A stretch of DNA of 64,000 nucleotides, from contig CAZRIP010000003.1 of NCBI GenBank assembly GCA_964600165.1, positions 14,000 to 77,999 of the forward strand. Reading direction: 5' to 3'. The number at the start of each line of letters is the position of its first letter. The stretch's first letter is position 1. This document shows, piece by piece, positions 52,825 to 60,946 of this stretch. The notes beneath the pieces were generated by a model. It did no database searches and was not told where the DNA came from. It saw only the letters and a list, made by a program, of their open reading frames with translations. The position numbers were made by a program, and so were the translations under genes. The stretch is from CAZRIP01 sp964600165 (GTDB taxonomy: Bacteria > Elusimicrobiota > Elusimicrobia > UBA1565 > UBA9628).

Positions 52825-53744
52825 GGACCGCGCTCTCGAACGTTCTGACCAAGTCCGCGGAGGCCGACGAGCGTTTCGTCGTCCTCTCGGGCGACCACGG
52901 CTACGCGCTTTTCGACGAGCTGCGCCGCGCGCGCCCCGAGCAGTTCGTCAACGTCGGCATCGCCGAGCAGGCGATGGTGGGCTTGGCCGCCGGCATGGCC
53001 CGCGCGGGCTACCTGCCGGTGATCTACGGCCTCGCCGCCTTCGTGCCGATGCGCGTGGCCGAGCAGATCAAGCTCGACTTTTGCTTTTCCAAGACCAAGG
53101 TCATCATCCTCGGCGACGGCGCCGGGCTCGTCTATTCGACGCTCGGGGCCTCTCACCAGTGCGGCGAGGACATCGCGTGCCTGCGGCCGATGCCGCACCT
53201 GCGCGTCTACGCGCCCTGCGACGCCGAGGAGCTCAAGGCCTGCTACAAAGAGGCGCTCGGCTACGACGGGCCCAGTTATCTTCGCATCGGCAAGAGCGAC
53301 CGGCCGCCGGTGCACGTCAAGTCTCTTTCTTCCGCGTCGCCGCATCTCGTCAAAAAGGGAGCGCGCCCGGTCTGTCTCGTCTCTCTGGGCTCGATGACGG
53401 CGCCTTGCGTCAAGATCGCCGAAGACCTCGGGCTTTCCTGCCTGTCGGTCCCGCGCGTAAAACCCCTCGACGCCTCGCTGCTCAAGACGCTGTCCGCCTT
53501 CGAAAAGCTCATCGTCGTCGAGGAGCACAGCGCGGCCGGCGGCCTCGCCTCCGCGATCCTCGAGCTCGGCGCGACGGGCGCCGGTCCGTCGCTGCCGCCC
53601 CTGTTTTCGATCGCGCTCAAGGAGCGCTTCACGGAGCTTTGCGGCGGATATCAGTTCGCGCTGTCGGAGCACGACTTGTCCGACGAGCAGCTGGAGAAGC
53701 GCGTGAAGGCCGCGCTTACAAGTAAGACAGCACGGTCCGCCTAA
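52821..53744 (+). CDS. Transketolase, C-terminal subunit
   Basis: The 307-residue protein has the pyrimidine-binding domain with FVVLSGDHGYA and FVNVGIAEQAMVGLAAGMA (the Glu that activates TPP). It also has GASHQCGEDIACLRPMPHL, and a C-terminal domain with PVCLVSLGSMTAPCVKIAED. It forms the enzyme with the preceding subunit. Its 3' end overlaps the convergent epimerase gene by 29 bases. Confidence 0.92.
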   Translation: MRTALSNVLTKSAEADERFVVLSGDHGYALFDELRRARPEQFVNVGIAEQAMVGLAAGMARAGYLPVIYGLAAFVPMRVAEQIKLDFCFSKTKVIILGDGAGLVYSTLGASHQCGEDIACLRPMPHLRVYAPCDAEELKACYKEALGYDGPSYLRIGKSDRPPVHVKSLSSASPHLVKKGARPVCLVSLGSMTAPCVKIAEDLGLSCLSVPRVKPLDASLLKTLSAFEKLIVVEEHSAAGGLASAILELGATGAGPSLPPLFSIALKERFTELCGGYQFALSEHDLSDEQLEKRVKAALTSKTARSA

Positions 53745-54759
53745 AACCGTCGTCGATCCCGTGCGTGGGCCCCCAGCCCAGCGCGCGCAGCCGCGAGATG
53801 TCGGGGCAGAACCGCGGGAACGGGCTCGGCAAGTAATTGGTGCCCGGCTTCCACCCGTGGCGCACCACGCGCAGCTTTTTTTCGGGAAAGAGCTTCACGA
53901 GTCGCCGCGCCAACGCGAGGATCGAGACGTCGGTCTTGTCGTTGCCGATGTTATACGCCGTGCCCGGCGCGCCCTTGAGCATCGCCGTGAAGGTCGCCGT
54001 CGTCGTGTCCGCGAGATAGCAGTAAGCGCGCACGGCCTTGCCGTCGCCGCGCACGGTGATGTCCCGGTTGCTGACGATGTCGCCGACGAAATCCGAGAAC
54101 GCGCGCCCGTCGCCCAGAGGCATGCCCGGGCCGTAGGTGTGGAAGATGCGGATGATGATCGTGTGCACGCCGTACTGGCGGTGCCAGGCCGCGCATAAGG
54201 TCTCTCCCATGCGCTTGCCTTCCGTGTAGCAGGCGCGCGGATGAAGCGGGTCGACCAGCCCGACGTCCTGCTCGCGCAGCTTGTGCAATGGCTTGACCGT
54301 CTCGCCGTAGACCTCGCAGCTCGAGAAATAGAGGACGGCGGCGCCCTTCTCGCGCGCGAGTTCCAACAAGCGGCTCGTGCCGAAGATATTGGGCCCGAGC
54401 GTACCGACGGGGTCGGTGCCGTAATACATCGGGCTCGCTTGGCTGGCCGCATGCAGGATCCAATGCACGGGGCCGGAGGGCCTCAAGGCCTCGGAGGCGT
54501 CGCCGACCAAGAGGCGCAAGTCCTTCCTTCCTCGATACGCCGCGAAGCGCAGGCGGCCTTTTTCTCCATTGCGGACGGCGCCGATCACCCTGATGCCGAG
54601 CTTTTTTTTCTCATTGATATAAAGAAGCGCCTCGATGAAATAGGCCGGCAAAAAACCGTTGGCGCCCGTCACGAGGATCGTCTTGCCGGCGAGCTTGTGA
54701 AAATCGACGCCGCAGGACGCGACGTGCTCCAGGTCCGACTCGACGATCGGATGTCTCAC
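53716..54759 (-). CDS. NAD-dependent nucleotide-sugar epimerase/dehydratase
   Basis: The 347-residue extended SDR has the NAD loop VTGANGFLPAYFIEALL and the active site with YFSSCEVYGE and Y-TEG-K (RACYTEGKRMGE). The HTYGPGM and RAYCYLADT stretches are typical of UDP-glucuronate decarboxylase/GDP-mannose dehydratase relatives. It probably edits a nucleotide sugar for the surface glycan. It overlaps the GtrB-like gene by ATGA. Confidence 0.88.
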   Translation of the reverse strand: MRHPIVESDLEHVASCGVDFHKLAGKTILVTGANGFLPAYFIEALLYINEKKKLGIRVIGAVRNGEKGRLRFAAYRGRKDLRLLVGDASEALRPSGPVHWILHAASQASPMYYGTDPVGTLGPNIFGTSRLLELAREKGAAVLYFSSCEVYGETVKPLHKLREQDVGLVDPLHPRACYTEGKRMGETLCAAWHRQYGVHTIIIRIFHTYGPGMPLGDGRAFSDFVGDIVSNRDITVRGDGKAVRAYCYLADTTTATFTAMLKGAPGTAYNIGNDKTDVSILALARRLVKLFPEKKLRVVRHGWKPGTNYLPSPFPRFCPDISRLRALGWGPTHGIDDGFRRTVLSYL

Positions 54760-55703
54760 TCGAGATTGACGCGGTCGGCGATGAAGCCGCGCGGCCGGTT
54801 AAGAGACTGGACGTAGATTTTACGGATGTATTCACCGATCACGCCGATGGCGAGCAGCTGCGCGCCCGCGAAGAACGTGATGAGCGCGCCCAAAGTCGTG
54901 ATGCCGTGCGGCGCCGAGTCCGGATGCACGAGCTTGTTGACGATCAGAAACGCCGTCCCCGCGAAGCCGAGAAGAGCGATCAAGAGGCCGGCGACGACGA
55001 CGGCGCGGATCGGAGCGACGCCCGTGCCCGAGAGCATCGCGTTGATCGAGAACGCGACGTAGGCGATGAAGCCCTGGCTCGTCTCGCCGCCCGCCCGCGC
55101 GCGGCGGACGAAGGGCAGCGGTTTTTGAGGATAGCCGACGTGCGAGACCGCGCCGCGGAAGTAAAGGTCGTCCTCATGGTAGTGCTTGAGCGCGTCCAAC
55201 ACGCGACGGGACACGAGCCGATAGTCCCCGGCGTTGGCGGGCGGCGGCACGTCTGAGAGCGCGGCGATGATCTTGTAGTAGAGCCGGCGCACGGCCTGCA
55301 TGAGCGCCGACTCTTCGCGCTTGATGATGCTCCCATAGACGACGTCGTAGCCTTCCTCCCAGCCCTTGATGAAGTCCGGAATGAGCTCCGGGGGATCTTG
55401 CAGGTCCGCTTGAATGACGATCGTCGCGTCGCCCTTGGCCTGGCTGATCCCCATGGCGACGGCGCGGTTGGGTCCGATGTTGCGCGAGAAGCGCATGACG
55501 CGCACGTTCTTGTGCTCGGCGGCGATCTTCGAGAGAAGCTCGAAGGTGCGGTCCCGGGAGACGTTGTCGGTGTAGATGTGCTCGAAGTCGTAGCGCTCGC
55601 GCAGCGGCGCGATCGCCGCGCAGACCTCGTCGAAGTGCCTGCGGACGTTGGCTTCTTCGTTATAGCACGGCGTGACGATCGAGATGAGCTTCTTGGGAGG
55701 CAT
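54756..55703 (-). CDS. GtrB/DPM1-like polyprenyl-phosphate glycosyltransferase (GT2)
   Basis: The 315-residue protein has an N-terminal GT2 domain with VTPCYNEEANVRRHF, the QADLQDPPELIPDF motif and DYRLVSRRVLDAL. Two membrane segments follow near residues 225-290. This is the layout of GtrB, ArnC and DPM synthases, which load a sugar onto undecaprenyl or dolichyl phosphate on the cytoplasmic face. It lies seven bases after the GT-C gene on the same strand, which is consistent with donor supply to that enzyme. The ATG at 55703 begins MPPKKLISIV. Confidence 0.9.
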   Translation of the reverse strand: MPPKKLISIVTPCYNEEANVRRHFDEVCAAIAPLRERYDFEHIYTDNVSRDRTFELLSKIAAEHKNVRVMRFSRNIGPNRAVAMGISQAKGDATIVIQADLQDPPELIPDFIKGWEEGYDVVYGSIIKREESALMQAVRRLYYKIIAALSDVPPPANAGDYRLVSRRVLDALKHYHEDDLYFRGAVSHVGYPQKPLPFVRRARAGGETSQGFIAYVAFSINAMLSGTGVAPIRAVVVAGLLIALLGFAGTAFLIVNKLVHPDSAPHGITTLGALITFFAGAQLLAIGVIGEYIRKIYVQSLNRPRGFIADRVNLE

Positions 55704-55720
55704 CGCCGGGTCAAAGCATA
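55704..55720 (-). promoter_or_regulatory. Weak TAnnnT box before the GtrB-like gene
   Basis: Minus-strand TATGCT (55720-55715) lies eleven bases before the ATG, across the stop of the upstream gene. The spacing is longer than in the other cases, so it may be chance. Confidence 0.25.
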
Positions 55721-57615
55721 CCAAATCGCAATGTCCCGATCGGCCGCCAGGGCCGTCCCGGCTCGAAGAGCGTGACCGTCGCCGACACGGGGCCCCGCGG
55801 ATCACGCGGCAGCCTGAGACGCCAGCGCTCGACGACGGATTGCCCCGGCCGTTTCTCGACGAGGTCGTCGTAGGCCGGCCACAGCGTCTCGCGCCGGCCT
55901 TTCGGGCGGTCGCGCGCCTCGAAAAGGCGGCCCCGCGCGTCGTCGAGCGCGAGGATGAACGCGAAATCGCCGCGCGCCGAGATCCAGGTCAACGAGAGCT
56001 CCCCGACGCCGGGGCCGACGACCCTGAACGAGGCGCTCGAAAGCTCCACGCCGCCCGACCCGGCGAGACGTCCGCCCGCAGATCGCGCGGCGCGAGCCTC
56101 GGCAAGCCAAAGCGGCGCCGCCAGCCGGGCCGTCGCCGGACCGGACCCGAGCGCGAGCTCGACGAGAGGCAGGCCGGGCGGCTCGATCACGAGCGTGCCC
56201 GCGCGCTTGAAACCGCCGCGCCCGTCGTAGACGAGGATGCGCGCTCCTGCGAGCGGCCGCCAGGACCAGCCCGCGTCGCCGAAGAGATCGCTCTCGCAGC
56301 CAGAAAAAAGGCCGCGGCGCGTCGCGGCCGGCGCGATCGACGCGTGCGCGAGCGGCCCCGAGTCTCCCGAGGCGGCGAAATCGGCCTCGATCGGCGACGC
56401 CAACGCGGGCGCCGGCCCGAAGCCGGCCGGCGCGCCGAGGACGTAGACGTTGTCGGCGGGCGGACCGGCCCGAAGCTCGGCGGCCAGCGTCTCCAAAAGA
56501 CGCGACGAGGCGGCCCACGCCCGCCCCTCGGCGACGTCAAAGCCGGCGGCCAGGCCGAAGGCGAGCGCGCCGAGGACGAGCAGCGCGCGCTTGGAATAAG
56601 CGGACAGCCGCGCGGCCGCCAGCGACGCGGCCCCGGCCGCCGCGAGCAGAAGCCCCGCGCTCGGCAGGTAGTGGTGCCGCGGGCTCAGGTACCAGAAAAG
56701 ATTCGGGAAATACGCGCACGCCCACCACGCGACCCCGGCGGCGATCAGCCGCAGCGCGGCGGGGGCCTCGATCTCCTCGCGCGCGAGCAGACGCGTGAGA
56801 AGCCCCCACGTCAGGGCCGCGGCCGCGCATAGGATGACCGCTCCCGCGCTCAGGAACTCCAACCGGGGAAGCTTCATCATCGGCACGAGGCTCGCTTCGA
56901 GCGCGGCGCGCGCGCTCGGAAGCACGCGGCCGAGCGTGATCACCGGCCGGCCGCCCTCGGAGACCGCGGCGAGATGTCGGAACGAGACGTGCGCGAGGTC
57001 GGCCGCGAGGCAAGCCGCGGCAAACTTCACCGCGGCCCGCGTCGTCCCGCGCGAAACCGGGAGCAGGCCGACGAGCAAGATCGGGAGCCACATCAGGAAC
57101 GCTTGGTCGTAATCGAACAGCGCGAGCAAATACAGGCCGAAGGAGGCGAGCCATAGCGGCTTTTCGCGTCGCAGGCAAAGCGCGGAAAGGAGGACGAGCG
57201 TCACCGGCGCCAGATTTTGCGCGATCGCGAAGGTCCAGAAATGCGTCTCGCCGTGGTTCGGATAGACGAGGAAAAAGCCCGCGGCGGCGAACGCCCAGCG
57301 CGGCGACGCGCCGGCGCGCCGCGCGAGCAGGTAGAACAGCGCGACGTTCGCGAGGTCGAGCAGCAGACCCGCGCAGTGCAGCGCGCGAGGCCCGGAGCCG
57401 AGCGCGGCGCGCAGCGCGGCCTCGTAAGCGATGTCGAGGTTGCGGCCCGGGACGTAGTGGAGGAACATCATCCAGACGTCGCGCCAGGGGCGCGCGAAGA
57501 GGCGATGGAACGCGAAGTCGTCCAAGTGCAGTCCCGCGAGCGGGATCGTCGGGCCGAAAAGAAGGCCCCCGAGGACGAGCAGCGCGAGCAGGGCCGTGCG
57601 ATCGTCGCGGCGCAT
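55711..57615 (-). CDS. GT-C-fold integral membrane glycosyltransferase-like protein, second paralogue
   Basis: The 634-residue protein has about eleven membrane segments in the first 410 residues. An acidic LHLDDF motif lies after the first, and HYVPGRNLDIAYEAALR follows. A soluble C-terminal part is rich in Asp and Gly and predicted to be mainly beta. It is related to the 465-residue protein at 50.6 kb but has the extra C-terminal domain. It leads a minus-strand operon with the GtrB-like and epimerase genes. The ATG at 57615 is eight bases after TAAGAT. Confidence 0.68.
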   Translation of the reverse strand: MRRDDRTALLALLVLGGLLFGPTIPLAGLHLDDFAFHRLFARPWRDVWMMFLHYVPGRNLDIAYEAALRAALGSGPRALHCAGLLLDLANVALFYLLARRAGASPRWAFAAAGFFLVYPNHGETHFWTFAIAQNLAPVTLVLLSALCLRREKPLWLASFGLYLLALFDYDQAFLMWLPILLVGLLPVSRGTTRAAVKFAAACLAADLAHVSFRHLAAVSEGGRPVITLGRVLPSARAALEASLVPMMKLPRLEFLSAGAVILCAAAALTWGLLTRLLAREEIEAPAALRLIAAGVAWWACAYFPNLFWYLSPRHHYLPSAGLLLAAAGAASLAAARLSAYSKRALLVLGALAFGLAAGFDVAEGRAWAASSRLLETLAAELRAGPPADNVYVLGAPAGFGPAPALASPIEADFAASGDSGPLAHASIAPAATRRGLFSGCESDLFGDAGWSWRPLAGARILVYDGRGGFKRAGTLVIEPPGLPLVELALGSGPATARLAAPLWLAEARAARSAGGRLAGSGGVELSSASFRVVGPGVGELSLTWISARGDFAFILALDDARGRLFEARDRPKGRRETLWPAYDDLVEKRPGQSVVERWRLRLPRDPRGPVSATVTLFEPGRPWRPIGTLRFGML

Positions 57616-57652
57616 CGACGGGCATCTTATCATTTGCGCTAGAATAACCCTC
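57616..57652. promoter_or_regulatory. Divergent leaderless-type promoters (GT-C gene / tlyA)
   Basis: In a 37-base gap, minus-strand TAAGAT (57629-57624) lies eight bases before the ATG at 57615. Plus-strand TAGAAT (57640-57645) lies seven bases before the GTG at 57653. Neither gene has a Shine-Dalgarno sequence. Confidence 0.6.
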
Positions 57653-58396
57653 GTGACGCGCCGCACGAGACTCGACGTCGTCCTGGTCGAACGGGGGCTC
57701 TTCGACACCCGCGCCAAGGCTCAAGCCGCCGTCATGGCCGGCCAGGTCTTGATCGACGGCCGGCCGCAGACCAAGGCCGGCGCGCCCGTCGCGCCCGACG
57801 CCGCGATCGAGCTCGTCAAGCCTTGCCCGTACGTCTCGCGCGGCGGCTTGAAGCTCGAGCCGGCGCTCGTTCACTTCAACGTCGACCCGAAAGATCGGAT
57901 CTGCCTCGACGTCGGCGCCTCGACCGGCGGCTTCACCGACTGCCTGCTGCAAAAGGGCGCTTCCAAGGTCTACGCGATCGACGTCGGCACGGCGCAGCTG
58001 GACCAAAAGCTCAAGAGCGACTCGCGCGTCGTCTCGCGCGAACGGACCCACGCCAAGGACTTGAAGCCGGGCCAATTCGACCCGAGGCCGACGCTCTGCG
58101 TGATCGACGTCTCGTTCATCTCGCTGACTCAGGTGCTTCCGGCGGTCCTGCCTTGCCTGGCGCCTCCCGCGGAGACGCTCGCGCTCGTCAAGCCGCAGTT
58201 CGAGGTCGGACCCAAGCTCGCGCCCAAGGGCGTCGTGCGCGACGAAACGGCGCGTCAAGCCGCGATCGAGAAAGTGAGGGCCTGCCTTCCCGCTCTCGGG
58301 TTTGCGGCCGGCGAAGCGTTCGCGTCGCCCGTCCACGGCCCCAAAGGCAACGTCGAGTTCTTCCTTAGGATCACAGCCGTCGCTTCCTCTATATAG
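57653..58396 (+). CDS. tlyA: TlyA-family rRNA 2'-O-methyltransferase
   Basis: The 247-residue protein has an N-terminal S4 domain (RLDVVLVERGLFDTRAKAQA). An FtsJ-like methyltransferase domain follows, with the SAM loop CLDVGASTGGFTDCLLQKGA, VYAIDVGTAQLD and LVKPQFEVG. TlyA methylates ribose in 16S and 23S rRNA in mycobacteria, and similar proteins were once called haemolysins. The GTG start follows TAGAAT by seven bases. Confidence 0.93.
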   Translation: MTRRTRLDVVLVERGLFDTRAKAQAAVMAGQVLIDGRPQTKAGAPVAPDAAIELVKPCPYVSRGGLKLEPALVHFNVDPKDRICLDVGASTGGFTDCLLQKGASKVYAIDVGTAQLDQKLKSDSRVVSRERTHAKDLKPGQFDPRPTLCVIDVSFISLTQVLPAVLPCLAPPAETLALVKPQFEVGPKLAPKGVVRDETARQAAIEKVRACLPALGFAAGEAFASPVHGPKGNVEFFLRITAVASSI

Positions 58397-58424
58397 CGAG
58401 TAGAAGGCTGTAACAAAGGTCTCC

Positions 58425-58453
58425 TTGACGCTCCCTGGGGCCCCTGTTACAAT
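58425..58453 (+). promoter_or_regulatory. Sigma-70-type promoter TTGACG-17-TACAAT
   Basis: TTGACG (58425-58430) and TACAAT (58448-58453) are exactly 17 bases apart. The -10 box lies six bases before a GTG that opens an 18-codon leader frame. A seven-base inverted repeat (TGTAACA at 58410-58416 and TGTTACA at 58445-58451) brackets the core promoter and could be an operator. Confidence 0.8.
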
Positions 58454-58459
58454 GAAGGC

Positions 58460-58516
58460 GTGCCGCGCCTCAGCCTGACCACGTCCGCCGCGCCCCTCCC
58501 GCCGGTCTCCGCATGA
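58460..58516 (+). CDS. Possible 18-residue leader peptide
   Basis: A GTG six bases after the TACAAT box opens a frame of 18 codons rich in Pro, Ala, Ser and Leu. It ends in a TGA that overlaps the ATG of the next gene (ATGA). Its placement matches the leaderless starts elsewhere in the window and would couple translation of the glycosyltransferase, which otherwise has no Shine-Dalgarno sequence. It could also be a chance frame. Confidence 0.35.
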   Translation: MPRLSLTTSAAPLPPVSA

Positions 58517-59529
58517 GGCTGCTTCTCGTTCCCGATCCGACGTCCCCCAACGGCGAGGACGCGTTCTGCCGCGAGGTCGCGCGCCGCGCGCCGGCGCTCG
58601 GGCACGAGACCCAGACCTGCGCCGTGCCCAACGAACCCGTCGAGGCCGCGCTCGACCGTCTCCAAGCGACGGGCTTCGCGCAGGGCTGCGATATCGTCCT
58701 GATCAACTCGCTCCAGCCCGCGGCGCTTTTGGCCGCGAAAGCCGAAGGCAAGCCGGCCGTCGTGCGGCTCGTGGAGTCCTACGCCGCCGCGTCGGAGGCG
58801 GCGATCGGCGAGGTGATGAAGCTCGCCAAGCAGGCCGATCTCGTCATGGTTCCGAGCCATTATCTCGCCGGGCTTCTGCATCAATGGGGCGCCAACGGCT
58901 CCGTCGTCGAGATCCCCTACGCGTACGACCGCATCATGGCCCAGCAGATCGCGCTCGTGACGATGCGCGCCTCGCGGCCGCAGGGCTTTTCGATCGTCGC
59001 GGCGTCGGCGTTCAACCGCGCGACGCGGCCCGGCTACGAGACGCTCTTGTCCGCGCTCGCGCGGCTGCGGCTCGACTGGCACCTGACGCTCGTCGGCTCG
59101 GGGCCCGAGCGCGGCGCCGTCGAGGAGCGGGCCGTCCAGCTCATGATCGCGGGCAAGGTCCAATTCCTGCCGGCGATGCCGCACGAAAAGCTCATGGAGT
59201 ATTTTCGCGCGGCCAAGACTTATATCGATCCGAGCGGACTCGACGGTTTTCCCACGCTCGCGCTGCACGCGCTCTCCGAAGGCTGCCCGGTCGTCGCCGC
59301 GCGCGCCGGCGCGGTCATGGAGTTGATCGAAGACTCGAAAAACGGCCTGCTTTTCAATCCCGGCGACGCCCTCGGCCTCTCGGAGGCCGTCACCACTCTC
59401 GCCTCGGTGCGGGGCCTTTCTCTCGCGCTCATCGCCGAGGGCATCAGGACCGTCGAGAAGCGTTCTTGGGAGGCCACCGTCGGCGCGACGTTCGAGGCTT
59501 TGGGGCGTGCTATAATCGCCAGGCCATGA
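58513..59529 (+). CDS. GT4-family glycosyltransferase
   Basis: The 338-residue GT-B protein begins MRLLLVPDPTSPNGEDAF. The C-terminal donor-binding half has LTLVGSGPERGAVEE, YFRAAKTYIDPSGLDGFPTL and ALSEGCPVVAARAGAVMELI, the EX7E-type region of GT4 enzymes. The acceptor is unknown; the neighbours point to a surface polysaccharide. It overlaps the next gene by ATGA. Confidence 0.88.
   Translation: MRLLLVPDPTSPNGEDAFCREVARRAPALGHETQTCAVPNEPVEAALDRLQATGFAQGCDIVLINSLQPAALLAAKAEGKPAVVRLVESYAAASEAAIGEVMKLAKQADLVMVPSHYLAGLLHQWGANGSVVEIPYAYDRIMAQQIALVTMRASRPQGFSIVAASAFNRATRPGYETLLSALARLRLDWHLTLVGSGPERGAVEERAVQLMIAGKVQFLPAMPHEKLMEYFRAAKTYIDPSGLDGFPTLALHALSEGCPVVAARAGAVMELIEDSKNGLLFNPGDALGLSEAVTTLASVRGLSLALIAEGIRTVEKRSWEATVGATFEALGRAIIARP
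59511..59525 (+). promoter_or_regulatory. Consensus -10 box TATAAT before the cytidylyltransferase-like gene
   Basis: TATAAT (59511-59516) lies nine bases before the ATG at 59526, inside the end of the upstream gene. It would give a near-leaderless internal transcript. Confidence 0.5.
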
Positions 59530-60284
59530 TCGCCTCGCTGACGCTCGATCCCGACGACAGCGCCGACTTTCCCGGCAACACCGGGACCGCGCTCGGCCGT
59601 CCGATCCCGGCTTACGCGCTGCTCGCGGCGCGCGCGGCGGGCCTCATCCGCCACCATTTCGTCGTCACCGCGTCGCCTCCGGTCAAATCCGTCGCGCTGC
59701 AAAACGACGCCGTCATCATCGACCCTCCGGCGGGCGAGCATCCGGCCTGCCCGGCCCAGGGACTTCTGCTGCACGGCTACGCGCGGCTCAAAGAGGAACT
59801 CAAGGGCGAAACGGAGCCGCTCGAGCTCGTCGTCGTCTTGTTCGCGCACGCCCCTGCGGTCACCGGCGACCTGATCGCGGAAGGCATCGAGGCGCTGCGC
59901 GCCCAGCCCGCTCTCGACAGCGTCGTCTCGGTCACCTCGCGCAACCATTTCAACCCCTTCTTCGCCCGCCGCCTAAACGCCGAAGGGCTGCTCGAGCCTT
60001 ACGCGGCCTTCGCCGATCGAGGCAAGGCCGAGGTCTTCTACCCGAACTGGGGGCTCCAGGTGCTGCGCGTCTCCCAGCTCGAGGCGCCGACCGGCGAGCC
60101 GCCGTTTCCTTGGCTCGGCAAGAAAGTCCTGCCGCTCAAGCAGTGGGGCGGCGGGCCCGTCGAGTACAAGTGGCAGGTGCCCGGAATCGAATACTGGCTC
60201 AAGAAGCACGGCTACTCCGATCTGACCCCGTCCTTCGAGATGCAGCCTAAGCCGCAGCCCAAGCCGCAGGCCGAGCGGCGCTAG
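59526..60284 (+). CDS. Degenerate NeuA/acylneuraminate cytidylyltransferase-like protein
   Basis: The 252-residue protein can be lined up with the NeuA fold. LGRPIPAYALLAARAAGLI matches the helix after the nucleotide loop, VVVLFAHAPAVTGDLIAEGIEAL matches the LQPTSP strand, and DSVVSVTSRNHFNPFF follows. The nucleotide-binding ARxGSxRxxxKN loop is replaced by TLDPDDSADFPGNTGTA, so CTP use is doubtful. The end is a PKPQPKPQ tail. It may have become a non-catalytic or different transferase. It overlaps the GT4 gene and lies near a second, intact family member at 62 kb. Confidence 0.6.
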   Translation: MIASLTLDPDDSADFPGNTGTALGRPIPAYALLAARAAGLIRHHFVVTASPPVKSVALQNDAVIIDPPAGEHPACPAQGLLLHGYARLKEELKGETEPLELVVVLFAHAPAVTGDLIAEGIEALRAQPALDSVVSVTSRNHFNPFFARRLNAEGLLEPYAAFADRGKAEVFYPNWGLQVLRVSQLEAPTGEPPFPWLGKKVLPLKQWGGGPVEYKWQVPGIEYWLKKHGYSDLTPSFEMQPKPQPKPQAERR

Positions 60285-60286
60285 CC

Positions 60287-60934
60287 TTGCCCCGCCGCGT
60301 CCTCGACACGCCCGAAGAAGCCGCCGCCGCCGCGGCCGACGCGCTGATCGCCGCCCTCAAAGGCAAGGAAAAGCCGACGCTCGCCTTGAGCGGCGGGCAT
60401 GGCGGCGAGCTCGCCGCGAAAGCGCTCGCCGCGCGCGCGGACGCCCTCGATTGGAGCCGCGTCGATTTTTTCTGGGCCGACGAGCGCCGCGTGCCGCTCG
60501 ATCACCCGCGCAGCAATTACGGCCTCGCGCGGCGGCTGCTGCTCGATCCGCTCAGGATCCAGGAAAGCCGCCGCCACGCTCTGATCGATCCGGCGAAAGC
60601 CGAGCAGGACCTGCTGCAGCTTGCGCCGGACGGTCTGACGGCCGTCCTGCTCGGCCTCGGCGAGGACGGCCACACCGCGTCGCTGTTTCCGGGATCGCCG
60701 GCCGTTACCTCGTCTTCCTGGGTCGCCGAATCGACCTCGCCCGCGGGCGAGCCGCGGCTGACCTTGACCCCGGCCTATCTCAAGAGAGCGCGCTTCATCG
60801 CCGTGCTGGCCACGGGCGCCAACAAGCGGCCCGTGGTCGAGAAGGTCTCCACCGACCCTTCGGCCGAGCTGCCGATCCAAACGATCGGGACGATGGCTTC
60901 GTGGTTTCTGGACGAAGCGGCGGCCTCGAATTGA
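60287..60934 (+). CDS. pgl: 6-phosphogluconolactonase (DevB/SOL type)
   Basis: The 215-residue protein has LALSGGHGGELAAKAL, VDFFWADERRVPLDHPRSNY, LLGLGEDGHTASLFPGSPAV and GANKRPVVEK, all typical of Pgl and related to glucosamine-6-phosphate deaminase. It hydrolyses 6-phosphogluconolactone in the oxidative pentose phosphate pathway. The TTG start lies two bases after the preceding stop. Glucose 6-phosphate dehydrogenase is not in this window. Confidence 0.92.
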   Translation: MPRRVLDTPEEAAAAAADALIAALKGKEKPTLALSGGHGGELAAKALAARADALDWSRVDFFWADERRVPLDHPRSNYGLARRLLLDPLRIQESRRHALIDPAKAEQDLLQLAPDGLTAVLLGLGEDGHTASLFPGSPAVTSSSWVAESTSPAGEPRLTLTPAYLKRARFIAVLATGANKRPVVEKVSTDPSAELPIQTIGTMASWFLDEAAASN

Positions 60935-60946
60935 TATCATAGCGCG
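60935..60946 (+). promoter_or_regulatory. Leaderless-type -10 box before the sugar nucleotidyltransferase gene
   Basis: TATCAT (60935-60940) begins right after the pgl stop codon and lies six bases before the ATG at 60947. No Shine-Dalgarno sequence is present. Confidence 0.5.
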
